44,056 bases of DNA from Candidatus Nitrosomaritimum khambatensis (GTDB taxonomy: Archaea; Thermoproteota; Nitrososphaeria; Nitrososphaerales; Nitrosopumilaceae): assembly GCA_011773785.1 (NCBI GenBank), contig WVWY01000027.1:9965-54020 (forward strand), read 5' to 3'. The translations under genes were made by a program, and so were the position numbers. Below, piece by piece: positions 7,124-16,289 of the stretch (the stretch's first letter is position 1; every line of letters begins with the position of its first letter). Under the pieces are notes generated by a model. It was not told where the DNA came from. It ran no database searches and saw only the letters and a program-made list of their open reading frames with translations.

Positions 7124-8671
7124 ATGCACGCGGAAAAAATTGAAGATCTTTCTAAGAAGGAAAAATTATCCGCACAAGGAGGAGGACAAGATCGCATAAA
7201 GGCCCAACACGATAAAGGAAAACTTACTGCCCGAGAAAGAATTGACCTCCTATTAGACGAAGGAACTTTCACGGAAGTCGATCCTTTGGTTACTCATCAT
7301 TACCATGAATATGACATGCAGAAAAAGAAATTCTATACTGACGGAGTTGTTGGAGGTTATGGATTAGTTAATGGAAGACAAATCTTTGTCTTTGCTTATG
7401 ACTTTACAGTGCTTGGTGGAACGCTAAGCCAAATGGGAGCTAAAAAAATTACAAAATTAATGGATCATGCAGTAAGAACTGGCTGTCCAATTGTTGGAAT
7501 AATGGATTCAGGTGGAGCAAGAATTCAAGAAGGGATTATGAGTCTTGATGGATTTGCAGACATCTTTTATCATAATCAACTTGCATCAGGTGTTATACCA
7601 CAAATCACCGCAAGTATTGGTCCATCTGCAGGTGGCTCTGTTTACTCCCCAGCAATGACTGACTTTGTAATCATGGTTGAAAAAGCTGGTACCATGTTTG
7701 TAACCGGCCCAGATGTTGTAAAGACTGTTTTAGGTGAAGATATTTCGTTTGATGATTTAGGTGGAGCAATGACACATGGAACAAAAAGTGGTGTTGCTCA
7801 TTTTGTAGCGCAAAATGAATACGAATGTATAGATTACATTAAAAAATTAATCTCATTTCTTCCCCAAAATAATTCAGAACAATCTCCAAAACAAGCCACA
7901 GATGATGATCCTAACAGACTTGATCATAACCTCATTAACATAATTCCTGATAATCCTCTTCAACCATATGATATGAAAGAAATCATAAATTCAATTGTAG
8001 ACAACAACGAATTTTTCGAAGTTCATGAATTGTTTGCACCAAATATTGTAGTGGGATATGCTAGGATGAATGGAACAGCGGTTGGAATTGTTGCCAATCA
8101 GCCAATGCATTTGGCAGGAGCACTAGATATTGACTCATCAAATAAAGCTGCAAGATTCATTAGGTTTTGTGATGCATTTAACATCCCTATAGTTACTCTG
8201 GTAGATACTCCAGGATACATGCCTGGTTCCAACCAAGAACATAATGGTATCATTAGGCACGGAAGCAAATTGCTTTATGCTTACTGTGAAGCAACAGTTC
8301 CAAGAATTACCTTAGTTATTGGCAAGGCTTATGGAGGAGCATACATTGCAATGGGTAGCAAAAATCTAAGAACCGATATCAATTACGCTTGGCCAACTGC
8401 CAGATGTGCCGTATTGGGTGCTGAAGCTGCAGTGAAAATTATGAGTAGAAAAGAAATTGCAGAGGCCAAAGATCCTGAAGCTCATAAAAAACAACTAATA
8501 GATGAATTTGCCGAAAAATTTGACAATCCGTATGTTGCAGCATCTCACGGTACCGTTGATAATGTTATTGATCCCGCAGAGACACGACCTATGATCATTA
8601 AAGCACTTGAAATGCTTGCAAACAAACGAGAAAAACAACTTCCAAGAAAACATGGAAATATCAATTTGTGA
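7124..8671 (+). CDS. Acetyl-/propionyl-CoA carboxylase, carboxyltransferase subunit
   Basis: Carboxyltransferase (beta-type, about 515 aa) moving CO2 from carboxybiotin to acetyl-CoA or propionyl-CoA. In ammonia-oxidising archaea this promiscuous carboxylase drives the 3-hydroxypropionate/4-hydroxybutyrate cycle. Both crotonase-like halves are complete: GIMDSGGARIQEG with the oxyanion-hole GPSAGGSVYSP in the first, and TLVDTPGYMPGSNQEHNGIIRHG plus GKAYGGAYIAMGS in the second. The start at 7124 (MHAEKIEDL) is chosen over 7103 (MYFLDSK) from the box A position. First gene of a three-gene operon; its stop overlaps the possible GTG start of the next gene. Confidence 0.95.
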   Translation: MHAEKIEDLSKKEKLSAQGGGQDRIKAQHDKGKLTARERIDLLLDEGTFTEVDPLVTHHYHEYDMQKKKFYTDGVVGGYGLVNGRQIFVFAYDFTVLGGTLSQMGAKKITKLMDHAVRTGCPIVGIMDSGGARIQEGIMSLDGFADIFYHNQLASGVIPQITASIGPSAGGSVYSPAMTDFVIMVEKAGTMFVTGPDVVKTVLGEDISFDDLGGAMTHGTKSGVAHFVAQNEYECIDYIKKLISFLPQNNSEQSPKQATDDDPNRLDHNLINIIPDNPLQPYDMKEIINSIVDNNEFFEVHELFAPNIVVGYARMNGTAVGIVANQPMHLAGALDIDSSNKAARFIRFCDAFNIPIVTLVDTPGYMPGSNQEHNGIIRHGSKLLYAYCEATVPRITLVIGKAYGGAYIAMGSKNLRTDINYAWPTARCAVLGAEAAVKIMSRKEIAEAKDPEAHKKQLIDEFAEKFDNPYVAASHGTVDNVIDPAETRPMIIKALEMLANKREKQLPRKHGNINL

Positions 8672-8676
8672 TTAAA

Positions 8677-10164
8677 ATGATTGAGAAAGTACTTATTGCA
8701 AACAGAGGAGAAATTGCTTTACGTGTAATTAGAACTTGTAAGGCACTTGGAATCAAAACGGTTGCAGTTTATTCCGATGAAGACTACAACTCACTACATG
8801 TAAAAAAAGCAGATGAATCTTACCATATTGGCGAAGCAGCTCCTGCAAAATCCTATCTTAACCAAGAAAAAATTCTGGATGTAATGTTATCTTCTGGATC
8901 AGATGCAGTTCATCCTGGATATGGTTTCTTATCTGAAAATGATGATTTTGCAAATTTATGTGAAAAAAATAAAATCAATTTCATTGGCCCAACAGCAAAA
9001 TCTATGAATCTTTGTGGAGATAAAATGGAATGTAAAGCTGCAATGTTAAAAGCAGAAGTTCCAACAGTTCCAGGAAGTCCTGGACTCGTAAAAGATGTAG
9101 AAGAGGCAACAAAAATTGCAAATGATATTGGCTATCCTGTATTACTAAAATCCGTTTACGGAGGTGGTGGAAGAGGAATACGATTAGTTAACACTGATGA
9201 CGAACTAAAAACCGGTTTTGAATCTGTAACAGGTGAATCCATAGCTGCAGTAGGAAAATCCGCAATAATTGTAGAAAAATTCCTACAAAAAACCCGTCAT
9301 ATTGAATATCAGATGTGTCGAGACAAACATGGCAATGCAGTACACCTATTTGAAAGAGAGTGCTCAATTCAGAGACGTAATCAAAAATTAATCGAACAAA
9401 CTCCCTCTCCTGTAGTTGATCAAGAAACCAGAGAAAGAATAGGTGAACTGGTAGTCAAAGCAGCCGAGGCAGTGGACTATACAAATCTCGGTACTGCCGA
9501 ATTTCTTCGTGCAGATTCTGGCGATTTCTACTTTATCGAAATTAACGCAAGACTTCAAGTAGAACATCCAATCAGTGAAATGGTTTCGGGATTAGATTTT
9601 GTAAAATTACAAATTGATATTGCAAATGGTGAACCACTCCCATTCAAACAATCTGATCTTAAAATGAATGGATATGCAATTGAATGTAGAATAAATGCTG
9701 AAGATACATTTTTGGACTTTGCACCATCAACAGGACCTGTCCCTGATGTTACAATTCCATCAGGACCAAGTGTAAGATGTGATACTTACCTTTATCCTGG
9801 ATGTACTGTATCCCCATTTTACGACTCTTTGATGGCAAAATTATGTACATGGGGTAACACCTTTGAAGAATCAAGAACACGAATGTTAAATGCCTTAAAT
9901 GATTTCTACATTCAAGGAGTAGAAACTTCAATTCCTTTGTACAAAACCATTTTGGAAAGTGAAGAATACAAAAAAGGAGAACTTTCAACTGATTTCTTAC
10001 AACGGTACAATATGATTGAAAAATTAAAAGAAGACTTGAAGAAAGAAAAAGAAGACAAAAGTGAGGCTGCGCTAGCCGCAGCAATCATGCATTCTGAATA
10101 CTTCAAAAGCCGAGTTCAAAGTTCAACATCAAATAGTTCCAATTGGAAGAATAAACTGGATTGA
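8677..10164 (+). CDS. Acetyl-/propionyl-CoA carboxylase, biotin carboxylase subunit
   Basis: ATP-grasp biotin carboxylase that carboxylates the biotin of the carrier protein encoded next. Visible features: N-terminus MIEKVLIANRGEIALRVIR, HPGYGFLSEN, the glycine-rich ATP loop KSVYGGGGRGIR, ERECSIQRRNQKLIE, and the catalytic EINARLQVEHPISE. About 495 aa, the full length of the family without a fused biotin carrier. The track's GTG at 8668 overlaps the preceding stop; ATG at 8677 gives the usual N-terminus. The C-terminal ~50 residues are lysine-rich and less conserved. The biotin carrier gene follows 6 nt later. Confidence 0.95.
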   Translation: MIEKVLIANRGEIALRVIRTCKALGIKTVAVYSDEDYNSLHVKKADESYHIGEAAPAKSYLNQEKILDVMLSSGSDAVHPGYGFLSENDDFANLCEKNKINFIGPTAKSMNLCGDKMECKAAMLKAEVPTVPGSPGLVKDVEEATKIANDIGYPVLLKSVYGGGGRGIRLVNTDDELKTGFESVTGESIAAVGKSAIIVEKFLQKTRHIEYQMCRDKHGNAVHLFERECSIQRRNQKLIEQTPSPVVDQETRERIGELVVKAAEAVDYTNLGTAEFLRADSGDFYFIEINARLQVEHPISEMVSGLDFVKLQIDIANGEPLPFKQSDLKMNGYAIECRINAEDTFLDFAPSTGPVPDVTIPSGPSVRCDTYLYPGCTVSPFYDSLMAKLCTWGNTFEESRTRMLNALNDFYIQGVETSIPLYKTILESEEYKKGELSTDFLQRYNMIEKLKEDLKKEKEDKSEAALAAAIMHSEYFKSRVQSSTSNSSNWKNKLD

Positions 10165-10170
10165 TGAAAT

Positions 10171-10683
10171 ATGGACTATAAAGTACAAGATGTTGAAACC
10201 GCATTTGATGGTGAAATAACAGAAAATCTTGGAAACAATGAATATTTAATTAAAATCAACAACAATGATCATCAAATCAAAATTTTAAACATGGATGCAA
10301 AAGGAATTGAATTTTTACTAAACCAAAAATATCACAAAGCAAAATATCTTGAAAATAATACCAATGAAATGAATTTAGTCATTGACAATGTTCCAATCAC
10401 AATAAACATGCACACTAATCTTGATGAAATTGTTTACAAAAACTCTGGAGGTGGTGGTGAAGGCGCAGCTCAATTAGCATTGAAGAGTCAAATTCCAGGC
10501 AAAGTTGTTTCAATCGCAGTTAACGAAGGTGATTCTATTAACAACGGAGATGTTGTATGTACATTAGAATCCATGAAAATGCAAGTCGCCGTAAAAGCTC
10601 ATAAATCTGGTTCAATAAAGTCAATCAAAATTAAAGAAGGAAGTTCCGTCGCTAAAGGCGACTTGATTGCAGAAATAGAATAA
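10171..10683 (+). CDS. Biotin carboxyl carrier protein of acyl-CoA carboxylase
   Basis: A 170-aa protein whose last ~75 residues form a biotinyl domain with the biotinylation motif ESMKMQ (target Lys about residue 136). The preceding GGGGEG stretch is a flexible hinge. The N-terminal ~90 residues are a separate domain of the kind seen in archaeal/propionyl-type carriers. It ferries carboxybiotin between the two upstream subunits. The gene begins 7 nt after the biotin carboxylase stop and closes the operon. Confidence 0.94.
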   Translation: MDYKVQDVETAFDGEITENLGNNEYLIKINNNDHQIKILNMDAKGIEFLLNQKYHKAKYLENNTNEMNLVIDNVPITINMHTNLDEIVYKNSGGGGEGAAQLALKSQIPGKVVSIAVNEGDSINNGDVVCTLESMKMQVAVKAHKSGSIKSIKIKEGSSVAKGDLIAEIE

Positions 10684-10697
10684 AAAATTAAGATTCC

Positions 10698-11162
10698 TTA
10701 TTTGAGGAATTCTTTAATTTCGTCATAGTTTGGTTCCTTTAACGGATCTTCTGATACCCATTTGTAACCTATCTTACCATCTTCATTAATTACAAATACA
10801 GAACGCTTAGCTGCATTGTAATCTTTGATATGCAACAAGTCTTTCATCAGTATATCATAATCACGGATGGTTTTACTGTTGTAATCTCCTAACAATGGAA
10901 AATTGAAATTGTGTTTTTCTGCAAATGCTTTATTTGCAAATGGTCCATCATTACTTACTGCTATTACTTGTGCATTAAGATTTGACAACTCTTGCCAAGA
11001 GTCTCTAAATGTACACAATTCATTTTCACATACTGGAGAACTTGCTGCTACAAAAAAAGACAGTACTATTTTTTTCCCTTTGAATTCATCCAAAGTCCTC
11101 ATTTTTAATTCTGTGTCAGGAAGTTCAAAGTTAGGAGCTACATCTCCAACATTCAATGACAT
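10698..11162 (-). CDS. Peroxiredoxin, BCP/PrxQ type
   Basis: Thiol peroxidase reducing H2O2 and organic peroxides. SSPVCENELC places the peroxidatic Cys at residue 45 and a second Cys at residue 50, the spacing of atypical 2-Cys BCP/PrxQ enzymes; PNFELPD near the N-terminus and the C-terminal SVFVINEDGKIGY fit the thioredoxin fold. 154 aa, normal length, cytosolic (no signal). ATG at 11162 has a box A 25 nt upstream, so it is probably leaderless. It is convergent with the carboxylase operon and divergent from nuoA. Confidence 0.9.
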   Translation of the reverse strand: MSLNVGDVAPNFELPDTELKMRTLDEFKGKKIVLSFFVAASSPVCENELCTFRDSWQELSNLNAQVIAVSNDGPFANKAFAEKHNFNFPLLGDYNSKTIRDYDILMKDLLHIKDYNAAKRSVFVINEDGKIGYKWVSEDPLKEPNYDEIKEFLK

Positions 11163-11182
11163 GATCGCTCCTAGTCGTTATC

Positions 11183-11190
11183 CTATAAAG
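11183..11190 (-). promoter_or_regulatory. TATA-like box A for the peroxiredoxin gene
   Basis: CTTTATAG on the minus strand is centred about 25 nt before the peroxiredoxin ATG. Spacing fits transcription starting at or very near the start codon. Confidence 0.55.
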
Positions 11191-11246
11191 TACTTTACAA
11201 AAAATTGATTTTTTCAAAAAATATGACAAAAAAAATGTGCATAGAT

Positions 11247-11254
11247 TTTTATAC
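11247..11254 (+). promoter_or_regulatory. TATA-like box A for the nuo operon
   Basis: TTTTATAC is centred 27 nt before the TTG start of nuoA. It is one of the best archaeal TATA matches in the window and implies that the large nuo transcript begins at or next to the nuoA start codon. Confidence 0.6.
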
Positions 11255-11277
11255 AAAAACCTGGGTTCAAAGCTAAA

Positions 11278-11652
11278 TTGGTCGGGGAATTAGCGGGCAG
11301 TTATAGTACCGTGGTATTGATGTTTGGCTTTGCTGTTGCAGCAATGGCACCCGCATTACTGATCTCTAGAATGGTTTACCCTCGAAAAAGGAGTAATCCA
11401 GTAAAATTTCTGCCAATGGAGTGTGGACAGGTTCCGTCAGGTGAAGGACGAACTCACTTTATGATGCAGTATTATGCGTACATTTTGATGTTTGTAATAT
11501 TTGATGTAGTTGCAATTTTCCTTTATGCTTGGGGTAGTACAATCCTGTATCTTCCCAAGGAAGCCACTCTTCCAATCATCGGATTTTTGGCAATAATATT
11601 TGGAGCAATGGCGTTTGCTTTACAACAATCAGGGAGGAGAAATATTTGGTAG
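11278..11652 (+). CDS. nuoA: NADH-quinone oxidoreductase (complex I) subunit A
   Basis: Membrane subunit of the proton-pumping complex I module. 124 aa with three hydrophobic segments and the family block FLPMECGQVPSGEGRTHFMMQYY (quinone-site loop Cys), then FVIFDVVAIFLYAW. The start is TTG, since no ATG is available before the first membrane segment; box A lies 27 nt upstream, so the mRNA appears leaderless with a TTG initiator. First gene of the nuoABCDHIJKMLN operon; it runs into the nuoB leader with no independent promoter visible. Confidence 0.93.
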   Translation: MVGELAGSYSTVVLMFGFAVAAMAPALLISRMVYPRKRSNPVKFLPMECGQVPSGEGRTHFMMQYYAYILMFVIFDVVAIFLYAWGSTILYLPKEATLPIIGFLAIIFGAMAFALQQSGRRNIW

Positions 11653-11692
11653 TTATTTATACAAATCAAAATTACAATTGGGAGGGACTAAT

Positions 11693-12217
11693 TTGATCAA
11701 AGATCTAGTTACGCCACAAAATGCCAATGTCTTTGTCGGAAAACTTGGTGATATTTTAGAAAAAGCCATTGACAAACCATTAGGTTATGCAATCAATTGG
11801 GGTAGAATTTGGTCCCTATGGCCTGTACACATTGAAACAGCTTGTTGTAGTGTTGAATTTGGAGCAGCATCCAGTCCAAGATACGACGTCGAACGATTTG
11901 GAATCATTGAAGCCTTTGGATCACTTAGACAATGTGATCTTGTTGTAGTTCAAGGAACTATTACCAGAAAAATGGCACCACGTTTACGTTTAGTTTATGA
12001 TCAAATGCCAGAACCAAAATACGTTATTGCAATGGGAGCTTGTGCCATCACAGGAGGATTGTATTTTGATTCATACAATGTACTTCCAGGAATTGATGGT
12101 GTACTTCCAGTAGATGTGTATGTACCAGGTTGTCCACCTAGACCTGAAACTCTTATTCAAGGATGTATGTTGTTGCAAGAAAAAATCAAGAGGATGAAGG
12201 CTAGGAAGTTTGTATAA
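11693..12217 (+). CDS. nuoB: Complex I subunit B
   Basis: Carries the N2 4Fe-4S cluster that passes electrons to quinone. Cluster ligands sit in TACCSVEFG, MGACAITGG and VPGCPPRPE. 174 aa from the TTG at 11693, which is preceded by GGGAGG seven nt upstream; the longer ORF-track start (11600) overlaps nuoA by more than 50 nt and adds non-family sequence. The stop overlaps the nuoC ATG by one base. Confidence 0.94.
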   Translation: MIKDLVTPQNANVFVGKLGDILEKAIDKPLGYAINWGRIWSLWPVHIETACCSVEFGAASSPRYDVERFGIIEAFGSLRQCDLVVVQGTITRKMAPRLRLVYDQMPEPKYVIAMGACAITGGLYFDSYNVLPGIDGVLPVDVYVPGCPPRPETLIQGCMLLQEKIKRMKARKFV

Positions 12218-12849
12218 TGAGTTCAGATCCAGAAAAAGAGCCAATTGAAAAAAAATCAGAGGAACAAAAATCCTCTGAAGATAAACCCGCTGCTGCAAAG
12301 CCAACTCCCAAACCCGCTGCTACAAAGCCAGCTGCTAAAAAAGAGGAGCCTGAATTACCTGCCTTTGAGAAGGGACTAGCAGATAAAATCACAGAAAAAT
12401 TTGGGGAAAAGACAACAGTCTCGTATGTAAAACCAGATAGAATTGGAATTAAAGTCGGAAAAGATGATCTTCATGATGTGGCAGAGTTTGCAAGAGATGT
12501 TCTAAATTATGATCATGTGGAGTCAGTTGCAGGAGTCGATTATCCATCCGATAAAGAAATTGAAGTCGTATACCATCTGAGTTCCTACACAGATCCTACT
12601 TTATCCAGACAAGTTCTTGAATTAGCAACAAGGGCTCAACGAGAAGAGGATCCAATTCCAGGTAATGATGCAACCAAACTAAAGAGTCTTAGAGATGTAT
12701 TTTACAGTGTAGAATTTCATGAAAGAGAAGTTTTTGAAATGTTAGGTGTTTACTTTGAAGGTCATCCAGATAACAGAAGATTACTTTTGCCCGAAGATTG
12801 GGCAGACTTGCCACCTCTAAGAAAAGACTTTAGGATTAAGGGTAGATAA
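12217..12849 (+). CDS. nuoC: Complex I subunit C with Lys/Ala/Pro-rich N-terminal extension
   Basis: Hydrophilic subunit that bridges NuoB and NuoD. The conserved NuoC block is at the C-terminus: FYSVEFHEREVFEMLGV and LPEDWADLPPLRKDF. The first ~45 residues are an unusual low-complexity extension rich in Glu, Lys, Ala and Pro (KPAAAKPTPKPAATKP), probably disordered. The ATG overlaps the nuoB stop (TAATG), so translation is coupled. 210 aa. Confidence 0.93.
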   Translation: MSSDPEKEPIEKKSEEQKSSEDKPAAAKPTPKPAATKPAAKKEEPELPAFEKGLADKITEKFGEKTTVSYVKPDRIGIKVGKDDLHDVAEFARDVLNYDHVESVAGVDYPSDKEIEVVYHLSSYTDPTLSRQVLELATRAQREEDPIPGNDATKLKSLRDVFYSVEFHEREVFEMLGVYFEGHPDNRRLLLPEDWADLPPLRKDFRIKGR

Positions 12850-12851
12850 AA

Positions 12852-13988
12852 ATGAGTTCTCCGACATTACCACCAGGATTAGCAATTCAAAAAGCCGATG
12901 AGAGAATTATGACTCTCAATGTAGGACCACAACATCCCGGTTCTGGTCATATGAGAATTGTTGTCCAAATCGATGGTGATCAAATTGTTGCATGTGATCC
13001 TGACCCAGGATATGTTCATCGCGGTGAAGAAAAAATGGCAGAATATAGAAACTATACTCTAAACGTTCCACATCTTGAAAGACCTGTTATACATGACTCT
13101 TGTAATATTTTGTATCCTTATGTTTTAGCATCAGAAGAATTGTTGGGACTCGAAATTCCAGAACGAGCTAAATACATTCGAGTTATTGCATCAGAACTAA
13201 ACAGATGTATTTACATTCAATATTGGCTTGCCATTTATGGAATCTTTTTGGGTCATTCTACAATGTTCATGTGGCCTGCAGGTGACCGTGAACTCTTAAT
13301 CGATCTTATGGAAAAAATGACCGGGGCAAGAGTAACCCACTCTTATTTTATTCCAGGAGGAATCAGAAACGACTTACCTGCCAACTTTGAAGATGTTTGT
13401 CTAAGACAAGTGAATTATTTTGAAAAAAGAATTAAAGAATATGCTGATGTCTTTTATGAAAACCCTATTCTAATTTCAAGGACAGCAAATACCGGTGTTC
13501 TTACCAGAGAAAATGCGATTAGACTTGGAACAACAGGTTCTGTTCTTCGTGCAAGTGGAATTGATTATGATGTAAGAAAGAAAGAGCCCTATGACGTCTA
13601 TGATGAATTAGATTTTGAAACTCCTGTATTGAAGGATGGAGATTCTTATGCAAGATCCAGAATTCCATGGCTTGACATGATGGAAAGTTGCAGGATTATC
13701 AGAGATGCATTACAAAAAATGCCAAAGTCCGGCTCTGTAAGAGTCAAACTAAAACCAAATCCAAAAGGAGAACTTGGTTCGGTTTACAAACGTATTGAAT
13801 CTGGAAGAGGTGCTCTTGGTTGTTACATTGTATCAGACAAAAAACCAGAACCTTACAGAGTAAAGCTTAGTGTACCTTCATTTAGAAATCTTATTGCAAT
13901 GCCACATCTTCTAATTGGAGAAAAACTTGGTAACATGCCATCAATTTATTGGAGTCTAAATTACTGGCCAGTGGAGGCGGATCGATAA
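12852..13988 (+). CDS. nuoD: Complex I subunit D (49-kDa homologue)
   Basis: Catalytic subunit that forms the quinone pocket with NuoB. The family N-terminus NVGPQHPGSGHMR (His-containing quinone-site loop) and DPGYVHRGEEKMAE are intact; LIGEKLGNMPSIYWSLN closes the protein. 378 aa, full length, related to group 4 hydrogenase large subunits but without the Ni-binding CxxC pairs, so a true Nuo subunit. It follows nuoC by 2 nt. Confidence 0.95.
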   Translation: MSSPTLPPGLAIQKADERIMTLNVGPQHPGSGHMRIVVQIDGDQIVACDPDPGYVHRGEEKMAEYRNYTLNVPHLERPVIHDSCNILYPYVLASEELLGLEIPERAKYIRVIASELNRCIYIQYWLAIYGIFLGHSTMFMWPAGDRELLIDLMEKMTGARVTHSYFIPGGIRNDLPANFEDVCLRQVNYFEKRIKEYADVFYENPILISRTANTGVLTRENAIRLGTTGSVLRASGIDYDVRKKEPYDVYDELDFETPVLKDGDSYARSRIPWLDMMESCRIIRDALQKMPKSGSVRVKLKPNPKGELGSVYKRIESGRGALGCYIVSDKKPEPYRVKLSVPSFRNLIAMPHLLIGEKLGNMPSIYWSLNYWPVEADR

Positions 13989-15287
13989 ATGTCAATTATT
14001 GCACCAAAATTCAAGTTAAGTGAATTTATCAAATCGATTCTTGATAATATATTTTGGATTCTCTTAATCCTAACTTTAATTGGTCTTCCAGCAATCCAAT
14101 TTATTCTATTTTACATAGAGATGCCAGTAATTAATGGCGAGCTACTCACACCATTTTTGGCATTGACTTGGTTGGCCGACCCATCCAGATCAATACCAAT
14201 TATCAAGGCGTTTATGACAACTGATTTGTTCAGAATCGCCGCGTTTCCTGGATTTGGTTTTGCCGCTTTGATTGCAGCCGGAACAATTTTTGTTGAAAGA
14301 AAGATGTTAGCCAAGCTTCAACTAAGAGTAGGGCCATTTTATTGTGGAAAGGTAGAAGGAATTTTACAATTAATGGGAGATGGATTAAAATTAATTTCAA
14401 AAGAAATTATTATTCCTGCAAAAGCCGACAAACCTTTGTTTTGGGCAGCACCGGTCTTGTTTGTAGCAACAGCTGCAGCATTTGTAGCATTGATTCCAGT
14501 TGCACCAGGTTGGGTTGTTGCTGATATAGATGTAGGATTATTAGCGGTATTTGCTGTAATTGGATTCTTCCCAGTTATCACAATTCTTTCTGCATGGTCG
14601 GCAAACAGTAAATTCCCATTCATTGGAGGAATTAGAGCACTTTACCAAATGGTATCCTTTGAAATTCCATTAATTCTTTCATTACTTGGCGTTGTAATTC
14701 TTACAGGAACTTTGAATTTATCAGAGATTGCCGCAAGTCAATCAAGCTTCCCATGGATAATTTTCCTTCCAGTAGGAGCTATTGTATTTTTCATTACAAT
14801 GTTGGCTGAGCTTGAAAGAATCCCATTTGACTTGCCTGAAGCAGAAAGTGAGATCGTTGCAGGATGGTTGACTGAATTTTCTGGTATGATGTATGGTCTT
14901 GTGCAATTAGGAACTTATTTGAAATTGTATGCATTTGCAGCACTCTTTGTTGTGTTATTCTTAGGAGGTTGGAACGGACCAATGCTTTGGCCTCCATTCC
15001 CTGAGGAAATTATTACTGAAGGAATTGAGTTAGGTCCAGTAACCGCGCAATTCCCAGGACTTCCAATACTAACTCAAGAGATGATTAATGGAACTCTTTG
15101 GTTTGTTCTAAAAACTGTTGGAGTTATCTTCTTCATACTTTTGCCAAGAGGTGTATTCCCAAGAATTAGAGTTGACTTGTTACTTGACTTGGGTTGGAAG
15201 AAATTAATCGGCCTAGCATTCGTTAACATCTTTATAGCACTGGGCTTGCTTTATGCTGGAATCTTGGGACCAGGAGGTATTTTCTAA
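13989..15287 (+). CDS. nuoH: Complex I subunit H
   Basis: Membrane subunit joining the quinone site to the pumping arm. Conserved loops are present: VERKMLAKLQLRVGPFYCG, DGLKLISKE and ERIPFDLPEAESEIVAGWLTEFSGM. 432 aa with about nine hydrophobic segments; longer than the E. coli subunit because of an N-terminal membrane segment plus loop (residues ~1-70) and an insertion before the last helices. The ATG follows the nuoD stop directly. Confidence 0.95.
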   Translation: MSIIAPKFKLSEFIKSILDNIFWILLILTLIGLPAIQFILFYIEMPVINGELLTPFLALTWLADPSRSIPIIKAFMTTDLFRIAAFPGFGFAALIAAGTIFVERKMLAKLQLRVGPFYCGKVEGILQLMGDGLKLISKEIIIPAKADKPLFWAAPVLFVATAAAFVALIPVAPGWVVADIDVGLLAVFAVIGFFPVITILSAWSANSKFPFIGGIRALYQMVSFEIPLILSLLGVVILTGTLNLSEIAASQSSFPWIIFLPVGAIVFFITMLAELERIPFDLPEAESEIVAGWLTEFSGMMYGLVQLGTYLKLYAFAALFVVLFLGGWNGPMLWPPFPEEIITEGIELGPVTAQFPGLPILTQEMINGTLWFVLKTVGVIFFILLPRGVFPRIRVDLLLDLGWKKLIGLAFVNIFIALGLLYAGILGPGGIF

Positions 15288-15784
15288 TGGGAACAGCTAC
15301 TGGAATTATCAAGGCATTAAATTCTGGAATTAAGCACATTGCTCTAAAACGATTTACACTAAGATATCCTGAAGAGAAATTAAAATTCGTAGGAGATGGT
15401 TATCAATTTGATCCATCCACTGGAGTAGGAATTGCAGGTCTAAAGGGGCGACACATGCTATTCCATGATCATTGTACAGGATGCCAACTATGTTCAATTG
15501 CATGTGAAGGAGTTGCAGAAGCCATCGGAATGGTAAAGGTTCCAGAAGAATGGAAACAAAATAAAAAATCTATCATGCCTCAGATTGATTACGGTAAATG
15601 TGTTTTTTGTGGACTTTGTGTTGATGCATGTCCATTTTATGCATTGTACATGACAAACGACTACGAACTTTCTTCTTTTAGTAAAGAGGGATTAATCTAC
15701 ACTCCTGCTCAATTGGCAGTAAAACCAAGTCTAGATCAAGATGTTGAGATACAAATTTCTTCACGAGGTGCGACTCATGGCTGA
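15287..15784 (+). CDS. nuoI: Complex I subunit I, 2x[4Fe-4S] ferredoxin-like
   Basis: Electron-transfer subunit with two 4Fe-4S motifs, CTGCQLCSIAC and CVFCGLCVDACP, which would normally receive electrons from NuoG. As NuoEFG are missing here, NuoI is the likely docking point for a ferredoxin or another donor/acceptor (inference). 165 aa. Its ATG overlaps the nuoH stop and its stop overlaps nuoJ by 8 nt. Confidence 0.95.
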   Translation: MGTATGIIKALNSGIKHIALKRFTLRYPEEKLKFVGDGYQFDPSTGVGIAGLKGRHMLFHDHCTGCQLCSIACEGVAEAIGMVKVPEEWKQNKKSIMPQIDYGKCVFCGLCVDACPFYALYMTNDYELSSFSKEGLIYTPAQLAVKPSLDQDVEIQISSRGATHG

Positions 15785-16289
15785 TGCTGTTTTTCTTGCT
15801 CTAAGTGTAATTACAATTGGCAGTGCAATAGCTGCTCTTGAATTAAGATCATTAGTTTATGGTTCTATTGCCTTAATGGGGACTTTGGGTGGAGTTGCAG
15901 GCTTTTTCTTACTTTTGGATTCACCTTTTGTTGCAATGTTTCAGGTTGCAGTCTATATCGGCTCAATAGCGGTTTTAATTTTGTTTACAGTCATGTTGGT
16001 AAAAAGAGAACTTATTTTCAAAAAAATTGAAGACAAGAGACGAAAATTTGCAGGAATTGGATTAATGCTAGTATTAATGGTAGGGTTGGGAGCAGTTGTA
16101 TTAGATTCAGGAATTAAAGAAATCACAACTGATGAACCACCAGTTGACTTTAGAGAAATTGGTACTGACTTTTTGACATATTATTGGCCTGCTTTGATTT
16201 TGATGGCCCTGATTTTATCAGGAGCTGTAACAGGCGCCTTAGTTTTAGCTAGACGGGTAGATGAGGAGAATGGTCAACGAGTTAAGTGA
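15777..16289 (+). CDS. nuoJ: Complex I subunit J
   Basis: Membrane subunit of the pumping arm. Five hydrophobic segments, with the family signature YIGSIAVLILFTVMLVKRE in the pi-bulge helix region. The ATG at 15777 (MADAVFLALSV) is chosen; the track's upstream start adds residues that overlap nuoI. 170 aa, overlapping nuoI by 8 nt and nuoK by 20 nt. Confidence 0.92.
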   Translation: MADAVFLALSVITIGSAIAALELRSLVYGSIALMGTLGGVAGFFLLLDSPFVAMFQVAVYIGSIAVLILFTVMLVKRELIFKKIEDKRRKFAGIGLMLVLMVGLGAVVLDSGIKEITTDEPPVDFREIGTDFLTYYWPALILMALILSGAVTGALVLARRVDEENGQRVK

